Assembly: GCA_015680685.1 (NCBI GenBank)
Contig: MNCI01026912.1
Span: forward strand, 659,300-723,299
Source of the DNA: Gnetum montanum
Lineage: Eukaryota; Streptophyta; Gnetopsida; Gnetales; Gnetaceae
Reading direction: 5' to 3'
Length of the DNA: 64,000 nt
Positions 32,846 through 45,029 of this stretch are shown one piece after another. The position numbers and the translations under genes are program-made. Position 1 is the first letter of the stretch. Every line of letters starts with the position of its first letter. The notes below the pieces were generated by a model. That model did not search any database and was not told the DNA's origin. It saw nothing but the letters and a program-made list of their open reading frames with translations.

Positions 32846-35090
32846 ATGAAGATACCAAACCACTAGTCCCATAAGAATGCAAGGTGGTATACACTCATCC
32901 AGATGAGTTTGTGCCAAATTTCACCTTCATCCTACATTAGGATGAATAGCTATGATGGCATGATATGAAGGGCAACACTATCTTGCCCCCTGATCAATCT
33001 ATGCCTGGGATGCTATTCAAAACCCTTAAGAAGTTAGGCATAGTAGATCTTCACAAAGAATACGTTGTGGATGGATATAACGCTCAGAACTACTATCTCA
33101 CTAAAACACAATGTAAACGAGATCAATGTCAAGAGAAATTCCATGAAGCTACAAAGGGAAAACATTATACCAATCCCTTGTTCCTACTACACCAAGATGA
33201 TAATGAGGATCCTCCCTTGAAAGGTTCTCAACATGAAGATTCTCCACCCCCTGTTACAGATGGTGAGGGTGTGAACCTGACCTTGTGATCGACTATTCAT
33301 AGATTGGATTAAGGAAAAAGTGATAGCCAAGGTAGGGACTCGGGCAAGCATCACAATAGTAAGGGATCTAAGGATGGAGATTGTAATAAGTGTAAGAGTG
33401 GTGGTAGACACCGTGGTGGTGGTGGTAGTCCACCTTCCTCTTCATCTTCTTCATTCAATTTCAAACATTCCTCTTCATTTGACGGTTCTCATGGAAGCTT
33501 ATGTCAAAACAACCATGATGAAGGTGATTAGCGAAACACAATGACTATGAAGGTCACCAAAATCAAAGGGGTGGTCAAAACCATCATTGATGTCATTGAT
33601 GTAGCGATGATGATTAACCCTTATTGGGGAGTCAAAGTATGCTCAACATTGTGAAGGTAGTAAAAATCCCAACCAGGCATATGAAGGATAGCTAGATCAA
33701 GTGCCTAGATATGAACAATATCCCAAGATTTGAGGGGGGATACAATTATGATTTGTAGACACATCTACAAGCTTTTCAAGATGCTTGTGCCTTACATAAC
33801 ATAGAGAATGAGTGGTAGAAACCAAACTTTTTCTAAGGACACTCATTAAGAAAGTTGATACTGGTCCTTAGAGCTGGAATCTATCCATAGATAGAGTACC
33901 ATGTTAGAACTATTCAATGACAAATATTAGATGTACTATAGAGTGTCTAATCTAAGAAGGAAAATACAAGGCTAGAAATAAGGAGCACATGAACCCTTGG
34001 ATGTTGCCATGGGCTGATACTATTTACTCCTACACCAATGCCCTGACCATGGTTATTCTCAAAGAAAACAACTTCATGACATCGTAGACGGGCTTAGAGT
34101 TGAAATAAGAAGAACCCTTGGGGTGTATGCCTAAGGAAGATTATCTAAACTAAGAGCTCATCAGATCCAAAGGTTAATTAAGTAGGTAGCAAAAGAAGAA
34201 GGTGAGCTATGAAAAAGGGAAAGTGCTGAAGAGTATAATAGGAACCTATCCATTAGGAAACGAGAGGTCCAATTTTATGACAAGGAGGAATTACCACTTG
34301 ATGAAGTGGTGAACAGAAAGACATTGCCTATTCAAAAATATATTTTTGACATTTTGGCCAAGGTTGATAAGTTATGAGACTCTTTGGATGAAAAATTTCA
34401 AATCGCTTTGAAGATTGCTAAAGAATTCAAAGAGAAAAATAGTGATCATAATATACAGGAGGCGAAAAGAAGCTAAATGTACCTACCAAAGAGGTAAGGG
34501 CAAAGCTACTATAGTAGAGGAGGTTGTGGAGTCTGACTTTGATGATGAAACTAAATGTGACATATGCCAATATGAACATCCAAAGGGATGTTGCCTTGTG
34601 GTGTCATACTTACAAGAGACTAGAGTGTACGCATTGAATCCTCACCTAGCACATAGGCAATTTCCAAGACAACTACCTTACCCTCAAGGTAGTCCAAGGC
34701 AGTTTCACCAACAGTAATAAGCTTACGCAAGTGGAACTCATCCACAACCTTATGAACAATACCAATAGTGGTACCAACCATAATCGTGGGGAATGCCACC
34801 ACCAAGGCAGCAGTACCCTTATAGGAAAATAGATCCATATGGGTACTATGTTCAGTAGCCTGTCTCCCCTAGAAGTTTTGCAAGTCATGCATCATTCTAG
34901 CATCACTATTACCCTCTAGAGTACCATCGAACACATTCACCATTGACTTAAGGGAAAAACCCATATTTGTATCCTTATCATTCTTCACATCCCTCTACAC
35001 CTACACCTCCACCTTTAACCTAATTACCTCCTACTTTGTCTATGCAGGGTGAGATTCCTCCATAGTCACAACAATGAAATGCTATAAGGG
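32846..35090 (+). pseudogene. gag of element F
   Basis: Start ATG 32,846. The N-terminal segment (HPDEFVPNFTFILH, then MPGMLFKTLKKLGIVDLHKE) matches gag of C and J. A Ser/Gly/His-rich stretch follows (33,320-33,600, the counterpart of the SR-like region in C but weaker here), then the gag domain from IPRFEGGYNYDL (about 33,720) to about 34,400, and a zinc knuckle CDICQYEHPKGCC at 34,556-34,594 with C-X2-C-X3-H-X4-C spacing. A Pro/Gln/Tyr-rich tail follows. Multiple in-frame stops occur, so there is no intact product. Confidence 0.75.
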
Positions 35091-35249
35091 TTGTATACTC
35101 ACAACTGGTTTTTCAACCAAGTGGTTTGGATAATCGATCAAGGAAACAACCCTTCTTCTGGCCCAGTAATCCTCTCTAGCCCTCAACCTACTCTGGTTGA
35201 ATGTCCTACATCTCCATCACCCTCATCCTCTTCATCAAATACCTTCAAG

Positions 35250-35931
35250 TGCCCTTCAAATCAAGTGCTACATAGGATCTGCACTGTAATGCTAACTCAT
35301 GCTGTTTCTAATTGGATCAAGGCTGGCAATCTTCCTACAAAAAGATTTGATCTAGGAAGTCCACTCATTTATCTTTAGATTGCTGGACAAGAGCCATGCA
35401 AGGCTCTTCTTAACTTTGGTTCCAGAGTTAACTTCATCTCCCATGATATGTATAAGGCTTGAAACCTACCACCTCTTAATAAGAGCAACATATGTCTAGA
35501 ATTAGCAGATTAGTTGATTACTGTTCCTTTGGGATTAGTAGAGGACATTGTGACCACAGTTGGTGGGTGGTCCTATCCTAATGATTTTTTTGGTAATCAA
35601 GGTGGACAACTGCAAAAGTGACTTCCCCATCATCATGGGAAGTGCTTAGTTAAGCACAATCGACGTGCAAATGGGTATAAGGGACCTATCTCTTGAAATA
35701 TCTAAAGAAAATGAGCTAGGAAAGATTGAGAAGAAGCATATTCCATGCATCGCGTACAGTGATAATGGGCGTAATTGTGTGCATAAGATTTGGTCAATCA
35801 AGAGCACATACATTAAAGCATGTAATTAGTGTGTGTAAGAGATCAATATTCAAATGTGTCTGTATCTAGTAGCCACAAAATAGGAGGGCACCTAGTGGCT
35901 AATAGCTAATTCAGATAGTAGCATAATATGC
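35250..35931 (+). pseudogene. Aspartic protease of element F
   Basis: Matches the protease of C: VMLTHAVSNWIKAGNLP, GSPLIYL, then the catalytic loop CKALLNFGSRVNFIS. The DSG triad reads NFG, so the catalytic Asp is lost as well as the frame being broken. VPLGLVEDIVTTVGGWSYP follows at about 35,520-35,580. Confidence 0.7.
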
Positions 35932-37570
35932 ATGGAGCTAATTGAGAGCCTAACATGTGCATATGTTGAAGGCATGGAAAAAATTGAACAAGTTCATTCC
36001 CAACTCTTTCATAAAGATGATGATAATTGTTGGGGAGAGTTGGAAATCCTTGATCACTTCAAGCAAGATCCCTTAGAACTAAAAACTTTACCAATTGGTA
36101 TGGAGTATGCATTTTTAAAGAATAGTAAACCGGTCATCATTAATGTCAAACTTGCTCTTGAGCTGAAAGAAAAGTTTTTGAAAGTGGTGAATAAATGGTC
36201 AATAGCTTTTGCTTGGTCATATCCTGAGCTAATAGGAATCCATCCAAGGATATGTTAGCATCACATCTACACTGACTAGGCCATGAAGTCTAAAAGGCAG
36301 TTGCAGAGGCGATTGAATCCCAAACTAAAGCAAATAATCAAGGAGGAGATAGAGCAAATCCTCAAGGTAGGGTTCATCTATCCAATCATGGATAGTGAGT
36401 GGGTTAGTCCACTCGTAATTGTAGCAAAGAAGGATGGCAAATGGTAGGTTTGCATCGACTTTAGGTTGTTAAATATGGCAACATTTAAGGATCACTTTCC
36501 TTTGCCATTTGTGGATCAAGTATTAGACACCATAGTTGGGCATTGTTATTATAGCTTTTTGGATAGTTATAGTGGCTACAACCAAATCCAAATTGTGCAA
36601 GAGGATTAGGCCAAGACAACATTCACGAGTCCCTAGGGGACTTTTTCTTTGTGCAATGCCCTTGCAACATTTCAACGTTTGGTCCTTAGTATCTTTCAAT
36701 AGCAAATCGGTAGTGGCGTTGAAGTCTTCATGGATGACTTTTCCACCTATGGAGCTACCTTTGAGCAAGCCTTGGACCAACTTAAATAAGTGTTGAAGAG
36801 ATCTGTTGAGACAAACCTATGGCTCAACTAGTAAAACAACCATCTCATGGTCCAAGAAGGTATTGTGCTAGGGCACCGGATTTCACAAAAAGGGATTGAG
36901 GTAAAACTAGAAAAAATAAGGGTCATCCAAGGAATAACATGTCAACCAGAGACTGTTAAAGATGTTCGGTCATTCCTTGGATACACTAGCTACTACTGGT
37001 AATTCATAGAGAATTTCTCTAAGATTGCAAAGCTTTTGGTAGAGCTTACAAAGAAATATGCACCTTTTATCTGGACCAAGGAATGTGAACATGTGTTTCA
37101 AAAAATCAAGGAGAAACTCATAGAAACACCAATCCTACGAGCACTAGACTAGTCCAAACCTTTTCATATCATGATAGATGCATCTAACTATTCCTTGGAA
37201 GTAATGCTCACATAGATGGATGATAAGAAACGTCCATATTACATCCACTACGCGAGCCAAAGCATTGTGAGAGCATAGTTAAACTACACCACCATAGAGA
37301 AAGAACTAATGGTAGTGGTGTACGCACTAGAAAAGTTTAGGTACTATGTGCTTAGTTAAAAATTATTTGTGCATATAGATCACAATGCAATTCACTTCCT
37401 CATGAACAAGTTGACAGTGAGCCCTTGTGTTATACGGTGGCTTGTGATCTTCCAGAAATTCGATCTCACTATGGTAGATCAAAAAGGGACCAAGAATGTG
37501 GTTGCTGACCACCTCTCTTACTTAAGATGGGATAATAAAAAGGAGGAGAGCTCGCTCTCTGATCAGTTTC
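35932..37570 (+). pseudogene. Reverse transcriptase and RNase H of element F
   Basis: N-terminal RT segment from MELIESLTCAYVEGMEKIEQ (35,932) through AFLKNSKPVIINVKLA. Catalytic VFMDDF is at about 36,724-36,741, and the connection SFLGYTSYYW at about 36,970. RNase H: VHIDHNAIHFLMNKLT (37,365-37,410) and KGTKNVVADHLSYLRWD (about 37,485). At least six stops lie between 36,250 and 37,370. Confidence 0.82.
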
Positions 37571-38960
37571 TAGATGAACTCCTCTTTACTAGAGTAATAA
37601 GTGAACAAACACCTACAAAAGCAATATGGTATAATGACATCCTCACATATCTTCTCACTCAAGAGATGCCACAGGATTTGGATTTTAGGAAGAAGCAAAA
37701 ATTTCTTCATCAAGCCAAATATTTCATGGAAATCAATGGATACCTTTACAAGGTGTGTGCTAATGGCCTGATTCGTTGGTGTGTCATTGACAAAGATCAA
37801 CTACGCATTCTCCAAGATGCTCACAAAGGACCTTGCAAAGGCCACTATGTAGGGATATGCATGGCCATAAAAATCCTGATGGCAAGATACTATTGGCCCA
37901 TAATCTTTAGGGACACCCACTAGTTCATTGTCAACATTGTCAACATGATGGGGGGATGACCACTCACATGGAAGGTCCTCAACAGTGGATTCAACCACTA
38001 GAACCTTCAACATATGGGACATTGACTTCATGGGTTCCATCGCATCCATGTCCAATGGAAAGGTGTATATTATAGTAGCATTTGACTACTACAAAAAATG
38101 GGTAGAAGTAGCAACTGTTATTGATTATACATCATCCACTATTACAAAATTTATACAACAAAATATCGTGAATAGGTTTGGAATGCCATGTTCACTACTT
38201 TCTGATAATGGAACTCATTTCACAGGTGCCACATTTAGAAAATTAATGTAACACTTGGAGGTAGAACATAAATTAACAACACCTTACCAGCCCCAAGCTA
38301 ATGGTCAAGTAGAGGTAACCAATTGGGAGATTACAAAAATACTAACATGAAGCATTAGCACATATAGGAAGGACTGGAGTGCAAAACTTAACGATGCTCT
38401 CTAGGCTTATTGTTCAACTTGGAAACTTCCTATTGTCTATTCTCCCTACGAGTTAGTGTACGGAAAAATTCCAATGCTCCTAATCCAATTTGAGCTTTGT
38501 ACGCTCTCAATGGCCTGTGATCTGAACCTTGACCTAAGTCTAACATAGAAGTAAAGATTGATCAATTTGAACATGTTAGACAAAAATCAATTACTGGCCC
38601 CATCGTTGAATGAGATGAGCAAGGCATTCAACAAGTAATGGCATGACCTTAGAATTAGGAAAGTAAAACTTCAACCAAGAGATAAGGTTCTTTACTGGAA
38701 CCCCACACATGTACCCCAAAAGAAAAAATTCCAAACATTGTGAGAGGGACCTTGTGTCATTGATCAAACCTTTTCCTCTGGGGCCATGATAATTTACAAA
38801 CTTGATAGCCCAAATAAAAAGTAGTTGGTCAACATCCAACAAGTGAAACCTTTCCTCAAACTAAGACAAGTCAGTGTAAGCACCACCTCAATAGCTAGAA
38901 AACCATGTTCTATTTTTTGGATCTCCTCCTTCAAACTCAATCATGGGGGAGATGGCCATA
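37571..38960 (+). pseudogene. Integrase of element F
   Basis: Zinc region LQDAHKGPCKGHYVG (about 37,810) and HCQHCQHDGG (about 37,930). Core: DIDFMGSIASMSNGK (38,019), LLSDNGTHFTGATF (about 38,200) and ANGQVEVTN with the catalytic Glu (about 38,300). C-terminal part DKVLYWNPTHVPQK (about 38,680), no chromodomain. The end reads NHGGDGHMC, encoded by a G-rich purine stretch TCATGGGGGAGATGG at 38,943. Stops at 37,921, 38,250 and elsewhere break it. Confidence 0.8.
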
Positions 38961-40530
38961 TGTGCTGACCATTACCATGGCCTCTCAGTTTTTCTACCTT
39001 TTTGTTTTTCACATTTTTGATTGTACAAATTTTTGATTTTTGATTTTTTCTAATTTTACACCATCTTTAGTACCTTTAAACTTTATTGATTATTTTACAC
39101 TTTCTTATATATTTTACTTTATTTTGCTTTCTTTTGTTTAAGTGATGTTTTTTCATTTTTGCTAATAAATTTGCTTTATTTTCACTAGACATAGTGCCGC
39201 TGTTGTTATTTACTAATGATGGTTTGTGCTTAATATGTGATTGTTAATGTCTGGTTTCTATTTTTGAATTCTAATGTCTGATGAGTTTAACATGGTTTAT
39301 TTTTCATGGAATAGGCAATGAGCCCACATCATTCGCCCATCCAATGAACTCTATAGCTTTTATTATTTTAGGAATTTGAGGTCCCTTTTCATTAAAGAAA
39401 CTTTTAATCAATTGGTGACCTTGGTAGTTCCAAAATTAGGAAGGATTCAAAGGTTTGTAAAGGGTGTGACTTCAAGGGGACTCAATACTCTTTGTACTCT
39501 TCTACTTACTTGAGTGCTTGAGTGTTTTTCACAGACTTTTTATAGTTCCACACCAACCACTAATAGGAAGACAAATAACATTGTTGCATGGTGTGGTTCC
39601 CATCCAAAAGAAAAAACCACAATGGGAATTCAAAGCACAGCCCTTCAACATAAATAAGTCCTCGCATGGTGTGGTTCCCATTTCAAAAAAAATAAAAAAG
39701 GAAGAAAAGAACAATGAAAATTCAAAGCACACCACTTGGACAAGTAAATGGGCCACAAGCAGTAGTTATGGGATTTGAACAACATGTACTTATGCCTAAA
39801 GGTTCCCTTTAACTAAGGCCCTCTCTCTCTTACTTCCTACTTCTCTTTTTTCCTTATGTGGAACGATGGTTGTTTTGTGGAGGCACTCTTGTGTCTTAAG
39901 TGAGTGGATCAGTCTTAGAGTGGCGATGCAAAGTCATTGAAAGTGGATGGTTTCAGTTTGGACTAAGGATGGAACTTCTTAGGTCATTTTAACCACAAAT
40001 TCCACAAGGGACTTCTTATGGTCTCAATTTGGAAGTCCATTCCACCTTCTTTATCATCCATCCATGTTGTTGTAACTCATCTCACTGTTGAGTTCTATGT
40101 TATGTTCTATGTCTTAATTTGATGTGTTGGGATTCTTGAGTGGATTCTTTTGGGTTGGTCTTTAACTCTTCATGATCATTAAATTAACTATGGGGCCCAT
40201 GAACTCCTTAGTTGAGGTTATGTAAGGGCAAAAAGGACATGAGCCTGCTATGGGGAGGACCCACTTGAATAGCTCTTGGCTTGATTAGTTAAGGTTCCTT
40301 ACCTTTGACATTGCTATAATCCTATCTTTCACATTTTCCATTATGTAAACTACTTAGTACTCCTTAATCTTTCATTTATTCATCCACTAAATCAATTTTT
40401 CTTTGTTTTTTAAAATTTATGAGCTTCAACACCCTCTTCTCATGTTTTCATAATATTCTTAGTCTTTTGAGCTTTCATTTGATCCCAACTTCATCCAAAA
40501 ATTCCTTGTATTTTCATAGTTTAACCAAGT
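38961..40530. other. Noncoding spacer of element F
   Basis: T-rich for about 200 bp after integrase. The block GCATGGTGTGGTTCCCAT is tandemly duplicated at 39,586 and 39,664 (78 bp apart). A GGTGTGACTT block (about 39,463) and the conserved spacer motif (about 40,205-40,260, minus sense) are shared with A, C, D and I. No gene. Confidence 0.6.
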
Positions 40531-41058
40531 CAATGGTGATCGTTGGCTGCGTCGACGAGGCCTCATTGACGTAGTGCTTAGATCCTATATATATTGTCAA
40601 GCACTTAGGAATTTTTTATCATTTTCTCATAACACATGAGGAGTTTTTGTAAATTTTCATAGCCCAAAAGCTTCCAGAGGTCATAACTTCCCAACCGTTT
40701 GTCCAAATCACTCCATTTTTTGATCCTATGCTTACTAGAGGTAACATCTTTATCATGGGGGCTGCAAACCTAAAGGTTTCCAATGAAAAATTGATGAAAT
40801 TTTTTGGAAATTTTCCTAACTTCCCTAAAGGGTTAACAACCTTAACCATATATAAACATCAACTTTTTCCCAAGTTAACCCTTCCAACAACATTCAGGAT
40901 GATTTATTAATGATAATACATAAATAATGATAATTAGATTAATTAAATCAACTGTAATCACAACTTAGTCAAGCGTAACTATCCTCAAGAGTTAAGGTAT
41001 GCCAATTTTTTTAAGGTTACACAATGATTGCTAATCCATGGTCTTATTGTGATTATAG
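40531..41058 (+). promoter_or_regulatory. Internal U3-like promoter and intron before ORF3 of F
   Basis: GTCGACGAGGCCTCATTGAC (40,551-40,570) and GTAGTG repeat the palindromic unit of this element's LTR U3 (GATGAGGCCTTGTTGATGTA, about 44,248). A CTATATATAT box follows at about 40,585. A 5' splice site AGAG/GTAACA is at 40,741 and a G-rich TCATGGGGGC motif at 40,753. The 3' splice site GATTATAG ends at 41,058, directly before the ORF3 ATG. The inferred intron is about 318 bp. Promoter use and splicing are inferred, not observed. Confidence 0.6.
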
Positions 41059-43829
41059 ATGGCACCAAAACAAAAACTTCCATAGGAAAGAGAACCCTCA
41101 CAACCATAGGAGAAATGACCCAAAGCTAAAAGGGGCTAGTAAGAACAAGGCTAAGAACTACCAGAGGCAACCCATGCAATGGGACCTCTTTGAAAGGAGC
41201 TCTAAGTAGTGTTTGTCCAACAGATTTCAAAGGAAGAAGTGCCAACTGAATAATCACAAAGAGGAAAAGTGCTTGGACCCATGCCAAGGCTTGAGGTCAC
41301 TTTGACCCAAGCTTTCCTAGACATCATTTGGTCTCAAGATATTCAAAGATCAATTCTTCAAGAGATCAACTTTGGACCATTTTTGGAGAAAGATCCAAAG
41401 GATGTCAGGACACAACTGCAGACCTCTCCCATGTGGCCAATCCTCACATCTAGTGGGGAATGGAACATGGGAGAGAGTTATCTCTTCTAGAGTAGTTTAA
41501 GGCTGAGGTCCATTGTCAAGATCAAGGACATTCAAGTGTCCTACTTGACAGAAGCCATTGCACAGGTATTTGGGTTGCCTAATATAGGAACATAGTTGGC
41601 TGAATTGTCTACAAAAGGTGATGTTGAGGCCAAGAGGGAGTGGATCCAACAATGCTACGGGGTCGACCATAAGAAGTATGGTGTGAAGACACTGGTGGAG
41701 CGAATTTATTTCAAGATTATGGCCTATCACCTCAATCCAATGATGAGGCCAAGCAAGGTGACTACTTTCTTTGCCCGAGCATGCACCGCTCTAAGCAGGA
41801 AGTTCCTCATTAACCTTCCATAACTACTATACTTGGAGATTGAAAAACCTTTCAAAGAAAATGAACATGGAAGGAAGACTCTGCCCTTTTCATGCCTCAT
41901 CAAAAAAATTTGCAAAAGGGTAGACATTTTTTACTACTATAATGACACTCTTAGGCATGCTCCCTTGGCCTCATGGTCAAAAATCATGAAGGATAAAACA
42001 CCAGTGATAACCCAAGAAGAGGAGCTATAGCCACCAACACCCACTCAAGAAATAACATTGGATGCCCATGCAACCATTGAACATCTACAAAAAATTCAAG
42101 AATAGCTCTTAAGTAAACAAGAGCAACAAGTAAGAATGAGTGGGGTAGATCCATCTATGTATCGACCACTGATGAGTCACCTTAATGAGGTGGCCTGAAC
42201 AATTAGCTAGATGGAGAGGGGTGGTTCCATTTTCTCTATCTAAAAAACAAAATTTCCTTTGAGGTTATATCCTAATGCTTGAGAGGTCATGGTGTCATTA
42301 ACAACATATAATCTATTCCCAAATATTTCTGGAAATTTTGCTACTTTGTCGGTGAGGTTGCAGGAAGGTGAAGAGGCAACTATCTTGGTGATGCAGCACT
42401 AAGGGCAGGAGATAGCAGCAGAAGTGGTAGCTGACCATGTAGCTAAAGCACTGAATGCATCCATGACATCTATACTAGATTTATCTGCACTCCAAAATGC
42501 GTAGATGTATGAAAGCATAGTTAGCAGAAAGTTAGATGCAACTCAACATGAAAAGTTGTTGGAACGACTAGTAGGAACTAGGCAACCAACTCCAGACATC
42601 TTTAATATTCTGGAGAACATCATTTCAACCTATTCAGAGTTGTTGAATGCAAGGGGTAGATGTATTATTTTGGAGGGGAAACTAAAAACACCTGAAGAGA
42701 AAAACCAATGCTTGGCTACAGAGGTTGTCGAACTTCGTGCCCGACTTACAAAATAAGTAATCCTTAGCCCAGTAGTGACATGAGATGAAGCTATCAAACA
42801 ACTTCAAGAATGATTTTAGAAGGTTAAGGAGGAGGTAGTGATGGCCATCTTTAAATAGTCTGTAGTTGAAGCTGAAGCATACTCAATCAAAAAGGACTTG
42901 AATCAGATGTGCCAAGAGAATGAATCATTGACCACACAAAATCATTGCCTGCGAAATGTTGATGCTTGAAAAGATCAAATGCAAGAATTCATTCATCAAT
43001 AGTAGGAGTAGCTTACTAAGGTAAACACTAAACTGAGGAAATTAACCATAGAAAACTACAATCTATTAATGAAGGAGGTACACATCCTATGTCAAAAGTC
43101 TACCATCGAGATTACCACCTGGAAGAATGAAGCACTCAAATTTGAGAAAGTGAAAATCACTACAAAGACCAGGTTAGTTTCTAAAAGGAAGTGAATGAAA
43201 AATAAATCTAGATGGAAAAGGTAAAAATGAATGAAGCCCTCCAGCAACTCTAACAAGGAAGAGAGATGTGACAGCCCATCCTTGATGGGATTGATGCCTA
43301 TAACAAAGTAGAGATCTACTTGAAGGAGCTACAAATTGAGGAGATGATAGAGTACATAGAGTTGGCCAATCTCCAGTATGCAAACCTGGTAATGCTGATT
43401 CCCAGACAATCATTGTCGAAGTTAGAAAAACAAGTGGCTAGCTCGTATCTGCTATATGAGGTTGAGTTCAAACACCACAAAGACACCAAGAAAAAGCTTA
43501 TGATTGCTAACGTTGAACTTGAAGTTCTTAGGGGGCAATTCAAAGATCAATGATCTATTGTTGAGAACCTAGCTAGACAGATGAATGACTACAAAGAGCT
43601 GAAGAACACAGTGAGATCATTTGACATTGAACATAAATAGTTTGCCTCCTAGTTTCTCAATGTTAAGGAGTTATTTCCAATAATCCTGTGTCCTTAGGAT
43701 GTGCCTGTTCCAACCCACATTGGGAAAGCTATGTGGATGGTGCATGATCTTAGGAGTAAGGAGGAGAAAATAAAAGCACTATTGGATGCTTTTCACCTCC
43801 TGCCTAAAGTTGTAGCAGCAAAAAAATAA
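41059..43829 (+). pseudogene. ORF3 of element F (decayed)
   Basis: About 924 codon positions from ATG 41,059 to TAA 43,829, with a stop already at codon 9 and shifts later. N-terminal region MAPKQKLP; FLDIIWSQDIQRS (41,310); SSGEWNMGESYLF (41,450). The central domain at 41,641-41,990 has ERIYFKIMAYHLNPMMRPSK, SRKFLINLP and LPFSCLIKKICKRVDIFYYY, like D and I. Coiled coil from about 42,500 (LGTRQPTPDI, KLKTPEEKNQCLATEVVEL) to 43,560 (LSKLEKQVASSYLLYEVEFK). Near the end VPTHIGKAMWMVHD matches I. The function of the family is unknown. Confidence 0.6.
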
Positions 43830-44145
43830 TTGTAGCAACCTTAACCATTGCTAATGTGTTAAGTTGGTGAAGGTCCCTCGAAAACTTAGGAACCACCACT
43901 ACCTAGGACTGTTTGATCTTCTCCAACAAGTTTTACATCATCAAGGAATGTGTGGTCCAATTTTGAAGAGTTGAATCATGGTGTTCAATTTTTTATCCTG
44001 AACACCTTCACTTTTTGTAATGTGTTTATCTATACACTCCATTTTTTATCAAGTTAGTCAGTTTGTTTTGTGTGAAGAAAAGTTAGTCAATAATCCCATA
44101 CCTTCCTAATTTTGTAATAGAACTTGAGGACAAGTTTTCATTTAG

Positions 44146-44156
44146 TTATGGGGGTA
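44146..44156 (+). other. 3' polypurine tract of element F
   Basis: TTATGGGGGTA directly abuts the 3' LTR start; it would prime plus-strand DNA synthesis. The same GGGGGTA in inverse sense borders the 3' LTRs of D (24,235) and I (55,057). Confidence 0.75.
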
Positions 44157-45029
44157 TGATGAGTTGCACTAAGTTGGTTGCATCGACAAGGCCTTGTTGA
44201 CTGGGCCTCGTTAATGAGGCCTATTCGATGCATCTAACCATGCTTTGATGAGGCCTTGTTGATGTAGTGTCATGTGTTGGCTATAAATACACACTTGCAA
44301 TAGCATTTATGACATAAGTAGATTGTAGTTGTAGCAGAGCTCTTGCATTTTTTCCCGAGTGTTCGCAGTAGGAGTCATTAAGTGTACAAATATTTATTTA
44401 AGCATTGTTGTACTTGAGCACAACAATGTATGTGGTAATAAAGACGAGCTTTCTGATAAACTTTGTAGCACTTTGGATAGATTAACTATTTCATTTATGC
44501 AAATAATGCTCTCAATTATTTATTAAATGTTTTCAATTAGTTATTAAATATTTTCTCGTTATTATATTAATGAGGCAATTGAGCGAGATAGCTTACACAC
44601 ATAAGTATGACTGCTTTGAGCGTAACACATATTCACTTGGTAATCCCAACAACATTATTGCTTGGTATGCCTAGTAGCATAGTGCTTGGTCGCCTAGCAG
44701 CAGATACATGGGTTCAAGACATGTACGGAAAGTGGGATCATATGCTTATGTTAGGATTAGTTAAATGCTAATTAATTAATTAATTAAGATTAGTTAATCA
44801 AATTCCTTTTTATATAAAAATGATAAAAATCAAATGCCTCAATTACACTTAACTATACCAATGAGTGTCACAAGTGTAATTGGGAAGACAACAATTGACC
44901 TTAAGGCTAGATTCACTTCCTAAAGGGCTAGTGCACTGGAAATGATAAAGTTTGTAGAATTTGATTGGATTGCGCGTGAATGCTTTGTGATTCATATAGT
45001 TGGATGGAAGGGTACCTCGCTGCTCATCA
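44157..45029 (+). repeat. 3' LTR of element F
   Basis: About 873 bp, TGATGAGTTGCA to GCTGCTCATCA, the partner of the LTR at 31,746. It carries the same palindromic GAGGCC units, TATAAATA (about 44,283) and an AATAAAG signal. It is followed by the target duplication ATGCT and integrase of D. Confidence 0.88.

Larger units (their letters stand above)
31746..45029 (+). mobile_element. Element F: full-length Athila/Tat-like element inserted in integrase of D
   Basis: Plus-strand order: 5' LTR (31,746-32,669), primer site, gag, protease, RT, RNase H, integrase, spacer, internal promoter, ORF3 (41,059-43,829), polypurine tract and 3' LTR (44,157-45,029). Length about 13.3 kb. Flanks ATGCC (31,741-31,745) and ATGCT (45,030-45,034) are a target duplication with one change, and the integrase frame of D continues across it. 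All genes carry stops. It is younger than D but no longer active. Confidence 0.88.
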
